This document shows positions 25,758-34,453 of a stretch of DNA of 64,000 bases, piece after piece (within the stretch, counting starts at the first letter, position 1; each line of letters begins with the position of its first letter). Origin of the DNA: Bacteroidales bacterium (GTDB taxonomy: Bacteria > Bacteroidota > Bacteroidia > Bacteroidales > Paludibacteraceae); contig SFDZ01000009.1 of assembly GCA_004557405.1 (NCBI GenBank), forward strand, positions 1 through 64,000, read 5' to 3'. The position numbers were made by a program, and so were the translations under genes. The notes under the pieces are model-generated. The model was not told where the DNA came from, did not search any database, and saw only the letters and a program-made list of their open reading frames with translations.

Positions 25758-26831
25758 ATGGAAAAATTACTAAAAATAGGCATCACGCATGGCGACATTA
25801 ACGGCGTAGGCTACGAAGTGATACTGAAAACTTTGGCCGATCAGCGGGTGTTGGATGTGTGCACGCCGGTTATTTATGGGTCGTCGAAAGCCGTCGGCTA
25901 TTATAAAAAGGTGTTGGAATTGGAACACCTGACAGTGAGTGTGGTGAAGTCGGGTAGCGATGCTGTAGCCCACCGCATCAATGTGGTGAACTGTTGCTCC
26001 GACGAGTTGAAAATCGAGATGGGACAAGCGACTGCCGACAGCGGTTTGAACGCCTTTTTTGCCTTGGATATGGCCACGCTCGATTTGCAAAACGGTGTGA
26101 TAGATGCCATGGTAACGGCGCCTATCAACAAAAGTACGATGCCCCAAGATCGTTTTCCCTACACCGGCCATACCGAATATCTGGAAGCAAAAGCCAATCA
26201 GAAAGGATTGATGCTGCTGCTGCACGATGCGTTGCGTGTGGCATTGGTTACCAATCATTTGGCATTGAAAGATGTGGCGGCCAACATCACCGAAGAGCGC
26301 ATTCTGACGAAACTGCATATTCTGCAAAAATCGTTGCGTGTCGACTTTGGCATCCGCACACCGCGCATTGCCGTGTTGGCGCTGAATCCGCATGCCGGCG
26401 ACAATGGGTTGTTTGGGCGCGAGGAGACCGAAATCATTGCGCCTGCCATTCAGAAAGCCAACGAACGCGGCATTTTGTGCTTTGGCCCGTTTGCTGCCGA
26501 TGGCTTTTGGGGGTCGTCGAGCGTGACGAAGTTTGACGCCGTTTTGGCGATGTATCACGACCAAGGGTTGGCACCGTTTAAGGCCATGTATATGGGCGAA
26601 GGAGTTAACTTTACGGCCGGATTGCCATTTGTGCGTACCTCGCCCGACCACGGCACGGCTTACGAGTTGGCCGGCAAGAACAAAGCCGATGAATCGTCGT
26701 TGCGTCAGGCGGTGTACATGGCGGTCGATATTGTGAAACAGCGCGCGCAAGAGGCCGCATTTGCTGCGAATCCGTTGGTGATTGACGAAAAAATGTTCGC
26801 CGATAAGAAAAAAAATCGCGAAAATGCGTGA
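25758..26831 (+). CDS. pdxA: 4-hydroxythreonine-4-phosphate dehydrogenase
   Basis: This 357-residue enzyme of pyridoxal 5'-phosphate synthesis oxidises 4-phospho-hydroxy-threonine with NAD. Motifs: IGITHGDINGVGYEVI at the N-terminus, the metal-binding His in YTGHTEYLEAK (about 136), NPHAGDNGLFGREE (about 211-224) and MYHDQGLAPFKAM (about 268-280). Length is slightly above average. It lies just upstream of the attenuated trpB, whose enzyme needs pyridoxal phosphate; the pairing may be chance. Confidence 0.95.
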   Translation: MEKLLKIGITHGDINGVGYEVILKTLADQRVLDVCTPVIYGSSKAVGYYKKVLELEHLTVSVVKSGSDAVAHRINVVNCCSDELKIEMGQATADSGLNAFFALDMATLDLQNGVIDAMVTAPINKSTMPQDRFPYTGHTEYLEAKANQKGLMLLLHDALRVALVTNHLALKDVAANITEERILTKLHILQKSLRVDFGIRTPRIAVLALNPHAGDNGLFGREETEIIAPAIQKANERGILCFGPFAADGFWGSSSVTKFDAVLAMYHDQGLAPFKAMYMGEGVNFTAGLPFVRTSPDHGTAYELAGKNKADESSLRQAVYMAVDIVKQRAQEAAFAANPLVIDEKMFADKKKNRENA

Positions 26832-26849
26832 TAGTTCAAAAAAAAGTTG

Positions 26850-26857
26850 TACTTTTG
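26850..26857 (+). promoter_or_regulatory. -7 element of the trpB leader transcript
   Basis: TACTTTTG lies 32 nt before the leader-peptide ATG and 18 nt after the pdxA stop. The -33 element is weak. Confidence 0.55.
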
Positions 26858-26889
26858 CAGCGTCAAAACAGAAATAATTTGATAGAAGT

Positions 26890-26934
26890 ATGATTCAGAC
26901 GACAAATTTTTGGTGGTGGCAACCGTTCTTGTAG
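26890..26934 (+). CDS. trpL: Tryptophan leader peptide (MIQTTNFWWWQPFL)
   Basis: A 14-codon ORF with three consecutive Trp codons at 26911-26919 ends at TAG (26932-26934). It is followed by GGAGGG at 26938-26943, a terminator at 26991-27025 and trpB. Such a run of Trp codons in a tiny ORF ahead of a Trp biosynthesis gene is the hallmark of ribosome-dependent attenuation. It is too short to act as a normal protein. Confidence 0.88.
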   Translation: MIQTTNFWWWQPFL

Positions 26935-26937
26935 CAA

Positions 26938-27025
26938 GGAGGGGCACACGTCGTATTTGTCGTTGTATAAACAAAGTGAAATGAAACGAAAGTCGTAGGA
27001 ACCCTCCTGCGACTTTTTATTTTTT
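26938..27025 (+). terminator. Trp attenuator: antiterminator strand and intrinsic terminator
   Basis: AGTCGTAGGA (26991-27000), a 4-nt loop and TCCTGCGACT (27005-27014) form a 10-bp stem followed by TTTTTATTTTTT. GGAGGG at 26938-26943 is fully complementary to CCCTCC at 27002-27007, which covers the loop and right arm. A ribosome stalled at the Trp codons leaves GGAGGG free to break the terminator. A ribosome at the leader stop codon would cover it and let the terminator form. Confidence 0.8.
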
Positions 27026-27071
27026 GGAGAGTGTAATCACATTGTATTTATAACCTAAAACAACAAAAACT

Positions 27072-28433
27072 ATGAAAGTAACAAAAAAAATTGTATTGTC
27101 GGAACATGATATGCCGACTCAGTGGTACAACATTGTGGCCGATATGCCCACAAAGCCGCTGCCGATGTTGCATCCGGCTACCAAGCAACCGATTAAACCG
27201 GAAGAGATGGAAGGTTTGTTTGCCAAAGCGTTGGTAGAACAGGAGTTTTCGCAAGAGCGTTACATCGACATTCCCGACGAGGTGCGCGACTTGTATCGCA
27301 TCTATCGTCCGACGCCGTTGGTGCGTGCTTCGGGGTTGGAAAAAGCGCTCGACACACCGGCCAAAATCTATTTCAAAAACGAGAGTGTCAGTCCCGTAGG
27401 GTCGCACAAACTCAATTCGGCCATTCCGCAGGCCTATTTCAATAAGATTCAAGGTATAAAGCACATGACGACGGAAACCGGCGCCGGTCAGTGGGGCTCG
27501 GCGTTGAGTATTGCGTGCAAACATTTCGGGCTCGACCTGAAGGTTTATATGGTGAAAATCAGTTACAATCAAAAGCCGTATCGCAAGTCGGTGATGCAAA
27601 CCTATGGCGCACAAGTCATTGCCTCGCCGAGCGATACCACCGAAGTGGGGCGGCGCATGTTGGCCGAATATCCCGGTACGGCCGGTAGTTTGGGCATGGC
27701 TATTTCCGAGGCGGTAGAGGTGGCAATGACGCAACCCGACACACGCTACGGTCTTGGCAGTGTGCTGAATCATGTCATTTTGCATCAAACGATTATCGGT
27801 CAGGAGGCCAAGAAGCAGATGGAGATAGCCGGCGATTATCCCGATGTGGTGATAGGCTGTTTTGGTGGCGGCTCGAATTTTTGCGGCATCTCGTTCCCGT
27901 TCTTGCGCGACAATTTTGTCGAGGGTAAGAAAACGCGCTTCATTGCTGCCGAGCCGGCTTCGTGTCCGAAACTGACGCGTGGTAAATTTGAATACGATTT
28001 TGGCGATTCCGAAGGTTTTACGCCGTTGTTGCCGATGTTTACGCTGGGGCACGACTTCGAGCCGGCATCGATTCATGCGGGCGGTTTGCGTTATCACGGA
28101 GCGGGCACCATTGTGAGCCAGTTGCTCAAAGACAACCTGATAGAGGCCACTGATGTCAATCAACTCGACTCGTTCAAAGCGGGCGTACTCTTTGCTCAGG
28201 CCGAAGGCATTATTCCGGCGCCGGAATCGACGCACGCCATCGCAGCGGCCATTCGCGAGGCGTTGAAAGCCAAAGAAGAGGGTTCGGAGAAGGTCATTTT
28301 GTTCAATCTGTCGGGGCATGGCTTGATTGACATGGCTTCGTATGACCGTTATTTTGCCGGCGAATTGCAAAATTATGCCGTCAGCGACGAAGAAATCGCG
28401 CGAAATGTTGCCAAATTGGAGAAATTAGCGTGA
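27072..28433 (+). CDS. trpB: Tryptophan synthase beta chain, TrpB2 type
   Basis: This 453-residue PLP enzyme condenses indole with serine to give tryptophan. It is of the TrpB2 type: it has the long N-terminal section and the extra insert (QPIKPEEMEGLFAKALVEQEFS) absent from the TrpB1 that pairs with TrpA. The PLP lysine lies in GSHKLNSA (Lys113), and ETGAGQWGSAL and GCFGGGSNFCG (phosphate-binding) are intact. No trpA is nearby, so it may work alone on free indole. Expression is probably controlled by the tryptophan attenuator directly upstream. Confidence 0.95.
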   Translation: MKVTKKIVLSEHDMPTQWYNIVADMPTKPLPMLHPATKQPIKPEEMEGLFAKALVEQEFSQERYIDIPDEVRDLYRIYRPTPLVRASGLEKALDTPAKIYFKNESVSPVGSHKLNSAIPQAYFNKIQGIKHMTTETGAGQWGSALSIACKHFGLDLKVYMVKISYNQKPYRKSVMQTYGAQVIASPSDTTEVGRRMLAEYPGTAGSLGMAISEAVEVAMTQPDTRYGLGSVLNHVILHQTIIGQEAKKQMEIAGDYPDVVIGCFGGGSNFCGISFPFLRDNFVEGKKTRFIAAEPASCPKLTRGKFEYDFGDSEGFTPLLPMFTLGHDFEPASIHAGGLRYHGAGTIVSQLLKDNLIEATDVNQLDSFKAGVLFAQAEGIIPAPESTHAIAAAIREALKAKEEGSEKVILFNLSGHGLIDMASYDRYFAGELQNYAVSDEEIARNVAKLEKLA

Positions 28434-28456
28434 TTGTTTTTTGTGCATCACACAGG

Positions 28457-28497
28457 CAGGCGTCGGGAAACCGGCGCTTGTCGTTTTTTTTTTTTTT
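28457..28497 (+). terminator. trpB terminator
   Basis: CAGGCGTCGG (28457-28466), loop GAAA and CCGGCGCTTG (28471-28480) form a 10-bp stem followed by a run of about 14 T from 28484. Confidence 0.88.
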
Positions 28498-28545
28498 GCG
28501 GGTTTGACCATTTTCGACGAAAAAAGATGTTCTTAACGTCAGAAT

Positions 28546-28577
28546 TTTGACCCTTTCAAACTTTTTTCGTATCTTTG
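28546..28577 (+). promoter_or_regulatory. Promoter of the polysaccharide gene cluster
   Basis: TTTG at 28546-28549, 20 nt, TATCTTTG at 28570-28577. It ends only 6 nt before the ATG at 28584, so the mRNA would be almost leaderless. Confidence 0.75.
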
Positions 28578-28583
28578 TCGGCA

Positions 28584-29888
28584 ATGAATAGCGAAACAGT
28601 GGCATATATCGTTCGTTTCTTGCTGCATGGCAACGATGCTTTGGCGCGGCGTGTGGGTTATACGTCCGACGCGACACTGTTCGGGCATTATTCGGTGGTG
28701 GTGGTGCCGTCGCAGTTCTGGAACGATGGCATTTTTGGCACGCTGCGTGCCGAACCGGCGTTGCCATTGTCCGAGATTGATGGCGTGCCATTGCTTTTCG
28801 GTGCGCCGCACGTGGAGCGGCTGGGCGATACCATAGTTGTTTATGCCGATATTGTGGCGAGCGCATTTTTCCTGCTTTCGCGTTACGAAGAGTGGTTGCA
28901 TCCGCACGACTTGCGCGATGTGCACGGACGCTTTGTCGGGCGTCATTCGTTGGCGGCTCGTGCCGGTTTCATTCATCGGCCGATAGTCGATGAGTATGGC
29001 GCGTTGTTGCGCAAATGGTTGCGCGATGCCGGGTGCGCAGTGCGTGAATCGGCTCCAGGTTTCGAGGCTGTCTATCTCACGCACGATGTCGATACGATTG
29101 CGTTTTATCGCCATGTGCGCGGTTTTTTAGGTGGCATTAAACGGGCTCTTTTCGGACACAATGTGCGCCTTGCCGATGTGTTGCGTGCACAGAAATCGTT
29201 GCAGCACGATGCAGCCTATACGTTTCCTTGGTTGATGGCGCAAGATGCGAGGGTGCCACAAGCGCATGTGATTTATTTTTTCAAAGCTGCAGTCGAAACC
29301 GACCGATTCGATTATCCGCAATACAATTTGCGTGGTGGCGATGCGCGGCAACTTTTTGTGTTTTTGCGGGATAATGGTTGCGAAATCGGTTTGCATGCAA
29401 GTTATTTTTCGGGCACGCAGCCGGCTGTCATTCCCGATGAACTGCAGAAATTGCAGGAGGCGTTGCAACAGCCGGTAACGGCCAATCGTTGGCACTATTT
29501 GCGCACGTTGCAGCCTGCCGACTTCGGGGCGTTGGTGCAAGCCGGCATCACCGACGATTTTACGATGGGTTATGCCGATGTGGCCGGATTTCGGCTTGGA
29601 ACGTGTCGTGCCGTGCGTTGGATTGATGCACAAACCGGCACAGTAACGCCGTTGGTGTTGCATCCACTCATGGTCATGGACTGCACTCTGAGCAACGTCA
29701 ACTATATGAACCTCCAAACAGAGGGCGAAGCGTTGGATTATGTCGAAGCATTGTTGTCCGAGGTACAAAAACATCGTGGCGAAGCGGTGTTGCTATGGCA
29801 TAATAGCAACGTTATAGGTGATTCTTATCATAAGTCGCTTTATGTAAAGTTGTTAAGTTGGTTGCGACATAATACTAAGCACGCATGA
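28584..29888 (+). CDS. Polysaccharide deacetylase family protein (DUF7033-like N-terminus)
   Basis: The 434-residue protein starts at ATG 28584; an in-frame TTG at 28575 lies inside the -7 element. The N-terminal 150 residues match the DUF7033-type extension of Bacteroidota deacetylase-like proteins (ADIVASAFFLLSRYEEWLHPHD). The C-terminal part has a NodB-like fold with AVYLTHDVDTIAFYRHV (about 153-168) and GCEIGLHASYFSG. It probably removes acetyl groups from a cell-surface glycan. It overlaps the next glycosyltransferase gene by 4 nt. Confidence 0.8.
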   Translation: MNSETVAYIVRFLLHGNDALARRVGYTSDATLFGHYSVVVVPSQFWNDGIFGTLRAEPALPLSEIDGVPLLFGAPHVERLGDTIVVYADIVASAFFLLSRYEEWLHPHDLRDVHGRFVGRHSLAARAGFIHRPIVDEYGALLRKWLRDAGCAVRESAPGFEAVYLTHDVDTIAFYRHVRGFLGGIKRALFGHNVRLADVLRAQKSLQHDAAYTFPWLMAQDARVPQAHVIYFFKAAVETDRFDYPQYNLRGGDARQLFVFLRDNGCEIGLHASYFSGTQPAVIPDELQKLQEALQQPVTANRWHYLRTLQPADFGALVQAGITDDFTMGYADVAGFRLGTCRAVRWIDAQTGTVTPLVLHPLMVMDCTLSNVNYMNLQTEGEALDYVEALLSEVQKHRGEAVLLWHNSNVIGDSYHKSLYVKLLSWLRHNTKHA

Positions 29889-30982
29889 AACCTCGTATTC
29901 TCATACTGACCGATCCCTACGGGAAGCCCTCGTATGCTCCTCGTCTGCGGTATTTGTGTGATTATCTTGTACGAAAAGGCTACTCCATTGATGTTTATAC
30001 CGAGCAGTTTCAGGCGCACGACTTCCCGCACGACTATCCTATCTATGAGAAGCCTACTCGTCGGAAAATATGGCAATGGGCGATACAATCTTTTTGGTCG
30101 TTGCTGACGGATTATCGCAATCGCCGATTTTCAAAGTGGGTGCAGCGAGCCACTGCCGACACCCGTTACGATGTGGTCTTTTGCACAACCTTTTCTACTT
30201 TTCCGCTCCGCGCTGCCTATGAATTCGCCCGTAGCCGCCATATCCCGTTCATTGCCGATATTCGCGATTTGGAAGAGCAAGTGCCCGGAGCGCAATACCA
30301 GAGCCATCGCCAGTGGTGGACGCGTCCTTTCCGCCAATGGTATAGGAATGTCAATATCCGTCGCCGCAACCAAGCCCTCAGCCAGGCAGATATGATTACC
30401 ACCGTTTCTCCGTGGCATGTAGATTTTATCCAACGAACTATCAATCCCAAGGTGCATTTGATATACAACGGCTATGCGCAGGAACAATTCTATTTTGCGC
30501 CTGTCAAGCACTCGCAATTCCTCATATCTTATATCGGAAAGATATATGATTTTCAAGACCCTACACCCATAGAACAGGCTGTTCGTGAGTTGAATATATC
30601 GGACATCGTGCTGAATTACCACACACCCACACATAATCCTATTCCCATCACTGCCGTCGGCGATGAGATTCGGCGTAGCAGTATCTGCATAGTTTTGACC
30701 AACAAGTCGGCTAAAGGAATGATGACCACCAAGTTCTATGAGGCTTTGGGGTGCGAAAAACCCGTTCTCTGCGTGCCGTCGGACGAGGGTGTATTAGCAA
30801 CTACTATCAGGGGCACCAACGCCGGTATTGCCACAGACAACAAGGAAGAGATAAAACAGTTTATCATGGAGAAGTACCGCGAATGGCAAGCCAACGGATA
30901 TACCCACCAAGCGGTGCAACACAAGGAGCAATTCTCCCGCGAGTACCAAGCCCGACAGTTTGAAGAACTATTTTTGCAATGA
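29885..30982 (+). CDS. Glycosyltransferase, GT-B fold (family 4-like)
   Basis: The 365-residue protein has a GT-B pattern: an N-terminal KPRILILTDPYGKPSYAPRLRYLCDYLVRKGYSIDVYTE and a C-terminal donor-binding part (RRSSICIVLTNKSAKGMMTTKFYEALGCEKPVLCVPSDEG), where KFYEALGCEKPVL is the typical E-x7-E region. It is cytoplasmic or membrane-associated and adds a sugar to a surface polysaccharide or O-antigen. Donor and acceptor are unknown. It overlaps both neighbours by 4 nt, so the three proteins are translationally coupled. From here to 31710 the base composition is less GC-rich than in the flanks. Confidence 0.82.
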   Translation: MKPRILILTDPYGKPSYAPRLRYLCDYLVRKGYSIDVYTEQFQAHDFPHDYPIYEKPTRRKIWQWAIQSFWSLLTDYRNRRFSKWVQRATADTRYDVVFCTTFSTFPLRAAYEFARSRHIPFIADIRDLEEQVPGAQYQSHRQWWTRPFRQWYRNVNIRRRNQALSQADMITTVSPWHVDFIQRTINPKVHLIYNGYAQEQFYFAPVKHSQFLISYIGKIYDFQDPTPIEQAVRELNISDIVLNYHTPTHNPIPITAVGDEIRRSSICIVLTNKSAKGMMTTKFYEALGCEKPVLCVPSDEGVLATTIRGTNAGIATDNKEEIKQFIMEKYREWQANGYTHQAVQHKEQFSREYQARQFEELFLQ

Positions 30983-31710
30983 CTACAATAAGCGTCATAG
31001 TACCCATTTACAACACCGCCGCTTATCTGTCAAGGTGTATAGAGTCGCTGGTCAATCAGACCTATAGCGACCTGCAAATCATACTTATTGACGATGGCTC
31101 GACAGACGAAAGCGGCGCAATCGCAGATGAATGGCAAACCAAAGACCCGCGCATTGAAGTCTATCATCAGCTCAATTGTGGTCAATCCGCAGCACGCAAT
31201 GTAGGGTTGCAGCATGCCAAAGGAGAGTACATTGCTTTTGTAGATTCTGATGATTATACGGATAGCAACTATATCTCTACGATGTTTGCTGCTATGGAGG
31301 AATGTAATGATTATGTACAAATAGGTCATACACGAGTTGATTTACAAGGCAAAGTTATCGCTCGATGCCATCCGCGATACTTCTGTCAATACACGACGCC
31401 ATGGGGAAGATTGTATCGCAAAACTTTCCTCGAGCAACACCACCTGCGTTTCCCGGAGGGTATGATTTACGAAGATGTGTTATTTTCGATTGATATGTGG
31501 GCGGCGCATCCTATGTATAAGACGCTGAATTACAGTGGCTACAACTATATGGTCAATCCTGCTTCGACTACTGCTGTTCGTAACAAAGCGGCAGAAAAAG
31601 TGCTTTTTAGCGAATTGCATTCAAAATTTCGGGAAGCGACGAGTGTGCGTGTAAAAGTACTGATACTATACACAATGTGGCGCCTGAAACTCCATTTTGC
31701 ATGGCGATAA
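30979..31710 (+). CDS. Glycosyltransferase family 2
   Basis: The 243-residue GT-A fold enzyme begins ISVIVPIYNTAAYLSRCIESLVNQTY, followed by IILIDDGSTDESGAIADEW, NCGQSAARNVGLQHAKGEYIAFVDSDDY (DXD motif Asp-Ser-Asp) and the acceptor-side MIYEDVLFSIDMW, where the ED pair is the catalytic base. It is probably the last step gene of the small surface-glycan operon. It is shorter than many GT2 proteins (about 300), lacking the usual C-terminal extension. No clear terminator follows before groES. Confidence 0.92.
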   Translation: MTTISVIVPIYNTAAYLSRCIESLVNQTYSDLQIILIDDGSTDESGAIADEWQTKDPRIEVYHQLNCGQSAARNVGLQHAKGEYIAFVDSDDYTDSNYISTMFAAMEECNDYVQIGHTRVDLQGKVIARCHPRYFCQYTTPWGRLYRKTFLEQHHLRFPEGMIYEDVLFSIDMWAAHPMYKTLNYSGYNYMVNPASTTAVRNKAAEKVLFSELHSKFREATSVRVKVLILYTMWRLKLHFAWR

Positions 31711-31772
31711 TTGCCGGAATGTGGCAGATTGTTCGGTGGCAAACCGAATTGTTGTGGCAGTGCCTGCTTTTA

Positions 31773-31813
31773 CTGCCATTTTGTCAGTCTTGTGCTTTTG
31801 GCACGAAATGTGC
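31773..31813 (+). promoter_or_regulatory. Palindrome and sigma-54-like promoter upstream of groES
   Basis: CTGCCA-TTT-TGTCAG at 31773-31787 is an imperfect palindrome also found upstream of dnaK (49486-49500), including the preceding TA. TGGCACG-AAAT-GTGC follows, with GG at 31800-31801 and GC at 31812-31813 exactly 10 nt apart, the sigma-54 (RpoN) spacing. A start near 31825 would give a leader of about 38 nt. The use of sigma-54 is inferred. Confidence 0.5.
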
Positions 31814-31862
31814 AAGATGTTTGGCGGAAAATTTATATTATTCACAATAAAATCTTAACACT

Positions 31863-32132
31863 ATGAACATCAAACCATTAGCAGACCGCGTGCTGATTCA
31901 GCCCGCTGCTGCAGAAGAAAAAACCATCGGTGGCATTATCATCCCCGATTCGGCAAAAGAAAAACCCTTGAAAGGTAAAGTGTTGGCCGTGGGCACCGGT
32001 ACCAAAGACGAACAAATGGTGCTGAAAGCCGGCGACGAAGTGCTGTATGGCAAATATGCCGGCACCGAACTCGAACTCGACGGCGAAAAATATCTTATTA
32101 TGCGTCAAAGCGACGTATTGGCAATAATCTAA
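31863..32132 (+). CDS. groES: Co-chaperonin GroES
   Basis: The 89-residue protein forms the heptameric lid of the GroEL chamber. It has the family pattern KPLADRVLIQPAAAEEKTIGGIIIPDSAKEKP at the N-terminus, the mobile-loop region (TIGGIIIP), and EVLYGKYAGTELELDGEKYLIMRQSDVLAII at the C-terminus. It lies 20 nt upstream of groEL in a classic operon. Upstream is a sigma-54-like promoter and a palindrome shared with dnaK. Confidence 0.97.
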   Translation: MNIKPLADRVLIQPAAAEEKTIGGIIIPDSAKEKPLKGKVLAVGTGTKDEQMVLKAGDEVLYGKYAGTELELDGEKYLIMRQSDVLAII

Positions 32133-32152
32133 TTATTAAAGGAGAAACAACA

Positions 32153-33784
32153 ATGGCAAAAGAAATTTCATTTAATATTGATGCCCGCGACCAACTGAAA
32201 AAAGGCGTGGACGAGTTGGCTAATGCCGTGAAAGTAACTCTCGGTCCTAAAGGTCGCAATGTGATTATCGAAAAGAAATATGGCGCACCGCACATCACCA
32301 AGGACGGCGTAACTGTGGCCAAAGAGATTGAACTCGACGACGCTATGCAAAACCTTGGCGCACAACTTGTTAAAGAAGTTGCGTCGAAAACCGGCGACCA
32401 AGCCGGCGATGGCACAACAACAGCCACCGTATTGGCACAATCTATCGTGGGCGTAGGCCTGAAAAACGTAACCGCCGGCGCCAATCCGATGGACCTGAAA
32501 CGCGGTATCGACAAAGCGGTTGCCAAAGTGGTCGAAAGCATCAAAGCACAGGCGCACGAGGTTGGCACCGATTACAACAAAATCGAACAAGTAGCCACAA
32601 TATCGGCAAACAACGATGCCGAAATCGGTAAATTCATCGCCGATGCCATGCGCAAAGTGTCGAAAGACGGCGTCATCACCATCGAAGAGGCCAAAGGCAC
32701 CGAAACCGAAATCAAAGTGGTGGAAGGCATGCAGTTCGACCGTGGCTATATCTCGCCATATTTTGTAACGAACACCGAAACGATGGAAGTCGAGATGGAA
32801 AAACCGTATATCTTGATCTACGACAAAAAAATCTCGAACCTCAAAGAGTTACTCCCGATTTTGGAACCGGCCGTTCAAAGTGGTCGTCCCTTGCTGATTA
32901 TTGCCGAAGATGTTGATTCTGAAGCACTCACAACGTTGGTAGTCAATCGGTTGCGCGCTCAACTCAAAATCTGCGCTGTCAAGGCTCCGGGCTTTGGCGA
33001 TCGCCGCAAAGAGATGTTGGAAGACATTGCCGTGCTCACGGGTGGCGTGGTTATTTCGGAAGAAAAAGGCATCAAACTCGAAAGCGCAACGCTCGATTTG
33101 CTGGGTACTGCCGAGAAAATCACCGTCAACAAAGACAATACGACCATCGTCAATGGTGCCGGCAATAAGGAAAACATTGCAGCCCGCGTGGCACAAATCA
33201 AAGCACAAATTGCCAACACGACATCGGATTACGACCGCGAAAAACTGCAAGAACGTTTGGCAAAATTGGCAGGCGGTGTTGCCGTGCTCTATGTCGGCGC
33301 CGCTTCCGAAGTGGAGATGAAAGAGAAGAAAGACCGTGTGGACGACGCACTCAGTGCAACGCGTGCCGCCATCGAAGAGGGCATTGTGCCCGGTGGCGGT
33401 GTAACGTACATTCGTGCCATCGAATCGTTGGAAGGCCTGAAAGCCGAAAACGACGACGAACGTACCGGCATCGACATTGTAAAACGTGCCATCGAAGAGC
33501 CGTTGCGCCAAATTGTGGCCAACGCGGGCAAAGAGGGTGCCGTAGTGGTGCAAAAAGTGCGTGAAGGCAAAGCCGATTTTGGTTACAACGCACGCAGCGA
33601 CAAATACGAAAATATGTTTGCCGCCGGTGTGGTCGATCCGGCCAAAGTTACGCGTGTGGCACTCGAAAATGCTGCGTCGATTGCCGGCATGTTCCTGACC
33701 ACCGAATGCGTGATTGTGGAGAAAAAAGAGGAAAATCCCGCTCCGCAAATGCCCATGAATCCCGGTATGGGTGGCATGATGTAA
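32153..33784 (+). CDS. groEL: Chaperonin GroEL
   Basis: The 543-residue ATP-driven chaperonin matches the family from end to end: VTLGPKGRNVIIEKKYGAPHITKDGVTVAKEIEL, the ATP-site Asp in GDGTTTATVLAQ, and a C-terminal GGM-type tail (PMNPGMGGMM). It folds cytosolic proteins with GroES. It is followed by a strong terminator, after which the leftward defence operon converges. Confidence 0.98.
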   Translation: MAKEISFNIDARDQLKKGVDELANAVKVTLGPKGRNVIIEKKYGAPHITKDGVTVAKEIELDDAMQNLGAQLVKEVASKTGDQAGDGTTTATVLAQSIVGVGLKNVTAGANPMDLKRGIDKAVAKVVESIKAQAHEVGTDYNKIEQVATISANNDAEIGKFIADAMRKVSKDGVITIEEAKGTETEIKVVEGMQFDRGYISPYFVTNTETMEVEMEKPYILIYDKKISNLKELLPILEPAVQSGRPLLIIAEDVDSEALTTLVVNRLRAQLKICAVKAPGFGDRRKEMLEDIAVLTGGVVISEEKGIKLESATLDLLGTAEKITVNKDNTTIVNGAGNKENIAARVAQIKAQIANTTSDYDREKLQERLAKLAGGVAVLYVGAASEVEMKEKKDRVDDALSATRAAIEEGIVPGGGVTYIRAIESLEGLKAENDDERTGIDIVKRAIEEPLRQIVANAGKEGAVVVQKVREGKADFGYNARSDKYENMFAAGVVDPAKVTRVALENAASIAGMFLTTECVIVEKKEENPAPQMPMNPGMGGMM

Positions 33785-33812
33785 AGACACACATCACCCC
33801 TCCGATAACAAA

Positions 33813-33854
33813 AACGAGCGCTATTGTTCAAAACAGTAGCGTTCGTTTTTTTGT
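33813..33854 (+). terminator. groEL terminator
   Basis: AACGAGCGCTA (33813-33823) pairs with TAGCGTTCGTT (33837-33847), followed by a T-run to 33854. With the A-rich left side it may also serve the leftward defence operon that ends at 33872. Confidence 0.85.
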
Positions 33855-33871
33855 TTTGTTTATGCGTGAAA

Positions 33872-34447
33872 CTAATCTAAGGATTCGGGTTCGTCTTCGT
33901 CTGTACTTTCAGCGACAGAAGCATCGAAAGCCAAAAAGACTTCGAGAAAAGCGGTCTCGCGGTAGAAAAAGTTGGGGTCATCAGTCAGTTTGTCCTCCAT
34001 AAAATGGAACCCCCAGTTGGCGTATTCCTCCATTGTCTGCATCAGCATATCAACGGCTTTCCGCGGTGTCATTTCGCCTTTTTCAAGAGCGATGAAATCA
34101 ATATCGGTGCGGGCGACAAGGGCAGTGAAAATGTACTCACGTAGTTTAGGGTAGGCTTTTCGCCCTTTTACAGAATCCAAATTGCCCCAATACTGGATGG
34201 GCTGGCCGAAAGTCTTGCGTTTTTGCGTGTCTTCTATAAGCGGTCGTTTTTGGTTGAAATACAGCCCTATAAAAAATGCCACAATAAATATTTCATAACC
34301 ACCGCCAAAGACTTTGCCTCTGTCTTCGCGTAAAGATGTCGCACCACGACCGTAATCGCAAAAGTTCTTGATGATACTGTCCTCGTATCTCTTTTCCCAT
34401 TGCGGGTTTCGGGCTGCCCACAAATCATATATCTTTTCTGCTGCCAT
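33872..34447 (-). CDS. Unrecognised protein, last gene of the Dnd/BREX-like operon
   Basis: The 191-residue protein has no motif I recognise. It opens with a charged helix (EKIYDLWAARNPQWEKRYEDSIIKNFCDYGRG), has a short hydrophobic stretch (GGYEIFIVAFFIGLYF, about 47-62) and an acidic tail (ESTDEDEPES). It lies 6 nt after the DndD-like gene, the place where dndE sits in standard dnd operons. However, it is nearly twice the length of DndE and does not show the ribbon-helix-helix pattern. Its position and composition make it part of the system; its function is unknown. Confidence 0.75.
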   Translation of the reverse strand: MAAEKIYDLWAARNPQWEKRYEDSIIKNFCDYGRGATSLREDRGKVFGGGYEIFIVAFFIGLYFNQKRPLIEDTQKRKTFGQPIQYWGNLDSVKGRKAYPKLREYIFTALVARTDIDFIALEKGEMTPRKAVDMLMQTMEEYANWGFHFMEDKLTDDPNFFYRETAFLEVFLAFDASVAESTDEDEPESLD

Positions 34448-34453
34448 AATTCG

